DNA of 64,000 nt, taken from Kitasatospora sp. NBC_01266 (GTDB lineage Bacteria; Actinomycetota; Actinomycetes; Streptomycetales; Streptomycetaceae). The notes under the pieces were generated by a model that was given only the letters and a program-made list of their open reading frames with translations, was not told the origin of the DNA and did not search any database. Location of the stretch: the NCBI RefSeq assembly GCF_036242395.1, contig NZ_CP108458.1, positions 1,488,001 to 1,552,000 on the forward strand, written 5' to 3'. Below, one piece after another: positions 60,692 through 64,000 of the stretch (the stretch's first letter is position 1; every line of letters starts with the position of its first letter). Position numbers and translations under genes: made by a program.

Positions 60692-61414
60692 TCAGATGAG
60701 ACCGTGGCGCATGGCGTACCCCACCGCGTGGGCCCGGTTGCGCAGCCCCAGCCGCGTGGTGATCTCGTGCAGCACGTTCTTGACCGTGCGTTCGGAGTAC
60801 GAGGTCTGCGCCGCGATCTCGCCGGTGTCGAAGCCGTCGGCGACCAGCCGGAGCATCTCCGCCTCCCGCGCCGTCAGGGTGGACAGGGTCAGGCCCCGGG
60901 GGTCGAGCATCGTGCGCTGGAGGTTCCCGACCCGGTCGAGCAGCCTGCCCAGCAGGTCCCCGGGCATAACGCCCTCACCGTTCGCCAGGGCCGTGACGAG
61001 GTGCACCAGCCGGTCCTGGTCGGCATCCGAGCGGCGCAGCACGGCGGCGACCCCGCACTCGATGACGGTCTGCAGCCCGCCGGCCTCGAAGTGGCCCACC
61101 ACCAGGCCGGTCCGGCTCGAGGTGCTCAGCCGCAGCCCGCGCAGCCGTTCGGCCACCGCCTCGGTCAGCCGGTCGACCACCATCAGGGAGACCTCGGCCT
61201 TCGCGGCCTCGGCGTCCGTGAGCAGCTCCACCTCCGGCCGCTGCCGCAACTGCTGGACCACACCGGTGTACAGGATGATGTCCTCCGCGTACACCGCTAC
61301 CAGCACCCGGCTCGGCTTGACCCGCGGCTGGGCGGATCCATCGGGTCCGGGCCGCTGGGCGGGGACGAACTGCGGTGCCACGGCAGTCTCGTGGGGTGTG
61401 TCGATCGTCGTCAT
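60692..61414 (-). CDS. LuxR/NarL-type transcriptional regulator with an atypical receiver
   Basis: 240 residues from the ATG at 61414; a longer frame upstream is non-coding in character. The C-terminal HTH (about 170-235) reads 'LSTLTAREAEMLRLVADGFDTGEIAAQTSYSERTVKNVLHEITTRLGLRNRAHAVGYAMRHGLI', a clear LuxR domain. Residues 35-150 have a receiver-like layout ('VLVAVYAEDIILYTGVVQQL', 'SLMVVDRLTE', 'AAVLRRSDAD'), but the acidic pocket and the T/S-K pair are not conserved, so phosphorylation is doubtful. It lies between the CIS operon and the divergent membrane-protein gene and is the likely controller of both. Confidence 0.85.
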   Translation of the reverse strand: MTTIDTPHETAVAPQFVPAQRPGPDGSAQPRVKPSRVLVAVYAEDIILYTGVVQQLRQRPEVELLTDAEAAKAEVSLMVVDRLTEAVAERLRGLRLSTSSRTGLVVGHFEAGGLQTVIECGVAAVLRRSDADQDRLVHLVTALANGEGVMPGDLLGRLLDRVGNLQRTMLDPRGLTLSTLTAREAEMLRLVADGFDTGEIAAQTSYSERTVKNVLHEITTRLGLRNRAHAVGYAMRHGLI

Positions 61415-61620
61415 CAACCGCTCCGTTCTACTTCTACGGCGCCTATGGACGTGTGGTGCTGCCGACCGGGCCGCCCTGTCGCGAGGTCGGCCGGGGGCAT
61501 CGGTGGGGCGGGGGCGACAACACCGGGCAGGGCCGGATTGTTCGCGCGGGCAAGGCGTCTGCCCGTGGCTTGCCCGCGCGTCCCTCTCCCCGGGGTGTCC
61601 GGCGGTCCTACCGTCGCGAC

Positions 61621-62943
61621 ATGACCACATCCGCCGAACTCGGCCTTCCCGCGCTGACGGTGTCGCCCGGAGGGGTGGCGACGACGACCCTGACCGTCCG
61701 CAACGAGACCGACATCGTCGAGGCGTACTCGCTGGAAGTGGTCGGCGCCTGCGCCCCGTGGACGACGGTCGAGCCGGCCCGCGTCTCGCTCTACCCGGGA
61801 ACCTCCGAGACGGTGACGGTGCGCCTGGCGCCGGCCCGCTCCCCGGACGTGCGGGCAGGTGAATTCCCACTCGGTATCCGGGTGTTGCCGGCCGAGCGGG
61901 CTGATCTGGTGACCGTTCCCGAGACCACGGTCACCGTCACGGCGTTCCACGAGCTGCGCGCCGAGCTGGCACCCCGGCGCCGCCGCGGCTGGCTGCGCGC
62001 GCGCTACCGGACCTCGGCGCAGAACCTGGGGAACGCGCCCACCACGGTGGCCTTCACCCCCGCACAGGCCGGCGAGGACCTGCGCTTCCGGGCCGCCCCG
62101 AGCTCGCTGCGCCTGGAGCCCGGCGAATCCGGCGAGGCCCGGTTGCGGGTCCGCACCCGCAAGTTGATCTGGTTCGGCAAACCGGTCACCCGGGCCTTCG
62201 AGGTCACCGCCGGCCAGGACGTCGCGGCCGCCGACCAGGGCAAGCCGGCGGCGGCCGAGCGCCGGCCCGTGCTGAACGGCGAGTTCGTCCAGCTCTCGAT
62301 CTTTCCCAAGTGGCTGCTCGCGCTGCTGGCGGCGCTGATCGCGCTGCTGCTGGCCTGGTTCGCCCTGGTGCGGCCGGCCGTGCAGAGCTCCGCGAAGCAG
62401 GCCGCGGCGCAGGCCGTCGACCAGAAGGTCGCGGCACTCGCTCCGACCCCCACCCCCGTAACCCCGCCGGGCTCGACCGGCGGGCAGCCGAGCGGCCAGG
62501 GCCAGCCGGGCGCCGGGCAGCCGAGCAGCACCACCGGCGGCGGCGGTTCCGGCACGGACGCCGGCCCGGCGGTGCCGGGGACCGGCCAGCAGAGTTCGGC
62601 CACGATCGACGTGCAGACCGCCGGCGGCGGCTCCGCGGTGGGCAGTTACCAGGTACCGCAGGACAAGGTCTTCGGCATCACCGACATCGTCATCGCCAAC
62701 TTCCAGGGCGATCAGGGATTGTTGACCATCAAGTTCGGCGATCAGACGATCACGACCATCGCCTTGGAGACCTTCCGCAACCAGGACTACCACTGGGTGA
62801 CTCCCATCAACGTCTCCGCGGGCCAGACCGTGACGGCGAGCGTGACCTGCCAGCAGCCGGGCACGCCGGCCTCGGGAAAGCAGGCCTCCGGGTGCCACGA
62901 ACTGCTCAATGCCAGCGGAGAACTGAGCGATCTCAAGCCTTGA
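61621..62943 (+). CDS. Membrane protein with Ig-like N-terminal domains in the CIS locus
   Basis: 440 residues from the ATG at 61621. No ribosome site is visible, but TACCGT lies at 61609-61614, six bases before the ATG, which suggests a leaderless transcript. Residues 8-105 and 110-205 are two Ig-like beta domains of the COG1470/DUF-type ('LTVSPGGVATTTLTVRNETDIVEAYSLEVVG'; 'RARYRTSAQNLGNAPTTVAF'). There is no signal peptide; one membrane helix at 231-250 ('WLLALLAALIALLLAWFALV') follows. A Pro/Gly/Ser linker and a C-terminal ~110-residue beta domain complete it. The topology suggests Ig domains inside and the last domain outside. Similar proteins occur in Streptomyces CIS clusters; role unknown. 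Confidence 0.72.
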   Translation: MTTSAELGLPALTVSPGGVATTTLTVRNETDIVEAYSLEVVGACAPWTTVEPARVSLYPGTSETVTVRLAPARSPDVRAGEFPLGIRVLPAERADLVTVPETTVTVTAFHELRAELAPRRRRGWLRARYRTSAQNLGNAPTTVAFTPAQAGEDLRFRAAPSSLRLEPGESGEARLRVRTRKLIWFGKPVTRAFEVTAGQDVAAADQGKPAAAERRPVLNGEFVQLSIFPKWLLALLAALIALLLAWFALVRPAVQSSAKQAAAQAVDQKVAALAPTPTPVTPPGSTGGQPSGQGQPGAGQPSSTTGGGGSGTDAGPAVPGTGQQSSATIDVQTAGGGSAVGSYQVPQDKVFGITDIVIANFQGDQGLLTIKFGDQTITTIALETFRNQDYHWVTPINVSAGQTVTASVTCQQPGTPASGKQASGCHELLNASGELSDLKP

Positions 62944-62977
62944 GGCGGCGTGCAGGGCAGCCCTCCCTTCCCCGAAC

Positions 62978-63023
62978 GGCCCGTCCGGAGGTCTCCGGAC
63001 GGGCCGGGGCCGGTACCGGCCCC
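62978..63023 (+). terminator. Double hairpin terminator
   Basis: GGCCCGTCCGGAG, two bases, exact complement (62978-63005), followed directly by the palindrome GGGGCCGGTACCGGCCCC (63006-63023). Confidence 0.8.
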
Positions 63024-63320
63024 AGGGGCGTCGGTCGCCCGGACCTGCCGGCCGGAACCGACCGGTTCATCCGTGCATCACCACTCCCCCTTTGCTCCCC
63101 TTCATACTTTCTTACACCATGCCCCTGCCAACCCAGCAGGCTCGGTAATGCCGGTGCGAGAAGTCGATTCCAGCAGTACAGGACTCAGGTGGGACAACGG
63201 AAAACCGAGCGGTGCCCCGAGCCGCCGGGGGTGCGGATTATCCGCCCGGGACAGTCAGCACGTCCCTTTCGAACAACGAAGTATGCCCCGGTGAACAACT
63301 GACTCATCGCCAGGCCCGTT

Positions 63321-63330
63321 GTAACGTTAC
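63321..63330. promoter_or_regulatory. Palindrome GTAACGTTAC upstream of the DUF4157 gene
   Basis: A 10-bp perfect palindrome 85 bases before the GTG start, in a locally AT-richer patch. Candidate operator or promoter element; binding factor unknown. Confidence 0.35.
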
Positions 63331-63414
63331 GGGGTTGCGCGGCCCGGCCGTCAGGAGAACCGCATCGCACACCGACCGCTGCGGACCGGCGCACCGACGG
63401 AAAGGACCCTCGCC

Positions 63415-64000
63415 GTGCGCGCTCACGAAGCATCCCGAGAAGCCGGCCACGGCAGCCCGCCCAGGAGCGCCCAGCCGGCGCGGCGGACGCCGCACCCGTC
63501 CCCGGGCGTCCGGGGACCGGCGGCAGCGCTCGCGCTGCAGCGGACGGTGGGAAACGCCGCCGTGGCGCGCATGATCGAGGAGGAGCGGCGCGGGTCGGGC
63601 GGCGACCCCGCCCCGGTGCGGCAGGACGCGGAGCCCGTCCAGCGCTCCTCGGTGCACCAGGTACTGCGCAGCGCCGGGCGGCCGTTGGACGGGGCCACCC
63701 GCCACGAGATGGAGTCCCGCCTCGGCGCCGACTTCTCCGACGTGCGCCTGCACACCGGCAGCACGGCCCGCGCCTCGGCGGCCGAGGTCGGCGCCCGTGC
63801 CTACACCTCCGGCAACCACGTGGTGATCGGGGAAGGCGGCGCCGACCGGCACACCCTGGCACATGAGCTCACCCATGTCATCCAGCAGCGCCAGGGGCCG
63901 GTGGCGGGCACCGACAACGGCGCGGGCCTCAGGGTCTCCGACCCGTCCGACCACTACGAGCGCGAGGCGGAGGCCAACGCCACCCGCGCGCTCGCCACGC
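63415..64000 (+). CDS. DUF4157 (eCIS core/metallopeptidase-like) protein, C-terminus beyond window
   Basis: 195 residues visible from a GTG with GGAAAGGA upstream. 'ALALQRTVGNAAVARMI' (about 40-55) precedes the DUF4157 domain (about 85-170): 'LDGATRHEMESRLGADFSDVRLHTGSTARASAAEVGARAYTSGNHVVIGE' and 'HTLAHELTHVIQQRQG', with an HExxH zinc-protease motif. DUF4157 proteins are the most frequent accessory and cargo-associated genes of eCIS loci and may process or load effectors. 'DHYEREAEANATRA' continues the family pattern. The C-terminal part, where any toxin domain would be, is outside the window. Confidence 0.85.
   Translation, partial: MRAHEASREAGHGSPPRSAQPARRTPHPSPGVRGPAAALALQRTVGNAAVARMIEEERRGSGGDPAPVRQDAEPVQRSSVHQVLRSAGRPLDGATRHEMESRLGADFSDVRLHTGSTARASAAEVGARAYTSGNHVVIGEGGADRHTLAHELTHVIQQRQGPVAGTDNGAGLRVSDPSDHYEREAEANATRALAT

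Larger units (their letters stand above)
62944..63414. other. 471-base non-coding gap before the DUF4157 gene
   Basis: Holds the terminator at 62978-63005, an AT-rich stretch near 63095-63120 (CATACTTTCTTACACC) and the palindrome at 63321-63330. No protein gene is supported. Confidence 0.6.

Noticed and set aside
58304..61624. 1106-codon open frame opposite the propeller gene and regulator
   Set aside because: Spans two real minus-strand genes and has no domain of its own.

Overview
The window is high-GC actinomycete DNA, most likely Streptomyces or a close relative such as Kitasatospora. The support is strong third-position GC bias, frequent GTG starts, ATGA/GTGA gene overlaps, and Streptomyces-type gene families: an AICE-type Rep/Xis/Int module, a Streptomyces-type contractile injection system and a GPP34 protein. 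No rRNA, intact tRNA, CRISPR array or biosynthetic cluster was found.

Layout. 1-3.1 kb: a coupled redox/signalling pair, a receiver-thioredoxin-reductase fusion followed by a cyclic-nucleotide-domain histidine kinase cut by the left edge, then a small winged-helix-like gene. 3.2-27.1 kb: an accessory region bounded by two imperfect ~125 bp direct repeats. Each repeat resembles the 3' end of a tRNA (T-loop to CCA) followed by a terminator. Inside lie degraded transposases and HINT-domain scraps, an orphan HINT-linked toxin tip (8.9-9.3 kb) followed on the same strand by four related small genes (probable immunity array), a toxin-antitoxin pair, a non-coding stretch with four hairpin/ACAACTTGC modules, and a compact integrative-element core (GntR regulator, RepSA-like initiator, excisionase, tyrosine integrase) with no visible transfer gene. 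Then come a 2.5 k-residue RHS/HINT toxin with a TreTu-like ADP-ribosyltransferase tip, its TriTu-like immunity gene, and a divergently transcribed secreted lectin-type protein.

27.2-40.7 kb: a subtilase-like secreted protein with a degenerate active site, an Imm49 immunity gene with a 851-residue nuclease-type polymorphic toxin, an MFS exporter, an ABC-2 exporter pair, a divergent SPFH/ribbon-helix-helix operon, a GPP34 protein and a GrpB-family protein.

40.8-64 kb: a nearly complete extracellular-type contractile injection system (eCIS/CIS) on the minus strand, read as one long, tightly coupled operon. In transcription order it has a secreted beta-propeller protein, DUF4255 cap protein, AAA+ ATPase, sheath, tube, two small assembly proteins, a long Ala/Pro-rich protein, second tube, LysM tube-adaptor, VgrG-type spike, PAAR tip, gp25, two baseplate proteins and a zinc-ribbon/transmembrane/glycan-binding-like protein. 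No tail fibre gene is recognisable, which fits the cytoplasmic, self-acting CIS described in Streptomyces. A LuxR-type regulator, a membrane protein with Ig-like domains and a DUF4157 (eCIS-associated) gene cut by the right edge complete the locus.

Overall the window joins a mobile polymorphic-toxin island to a contractile-injection locus. Functional statements rest on motif and context recognition by eye; no database search was run.
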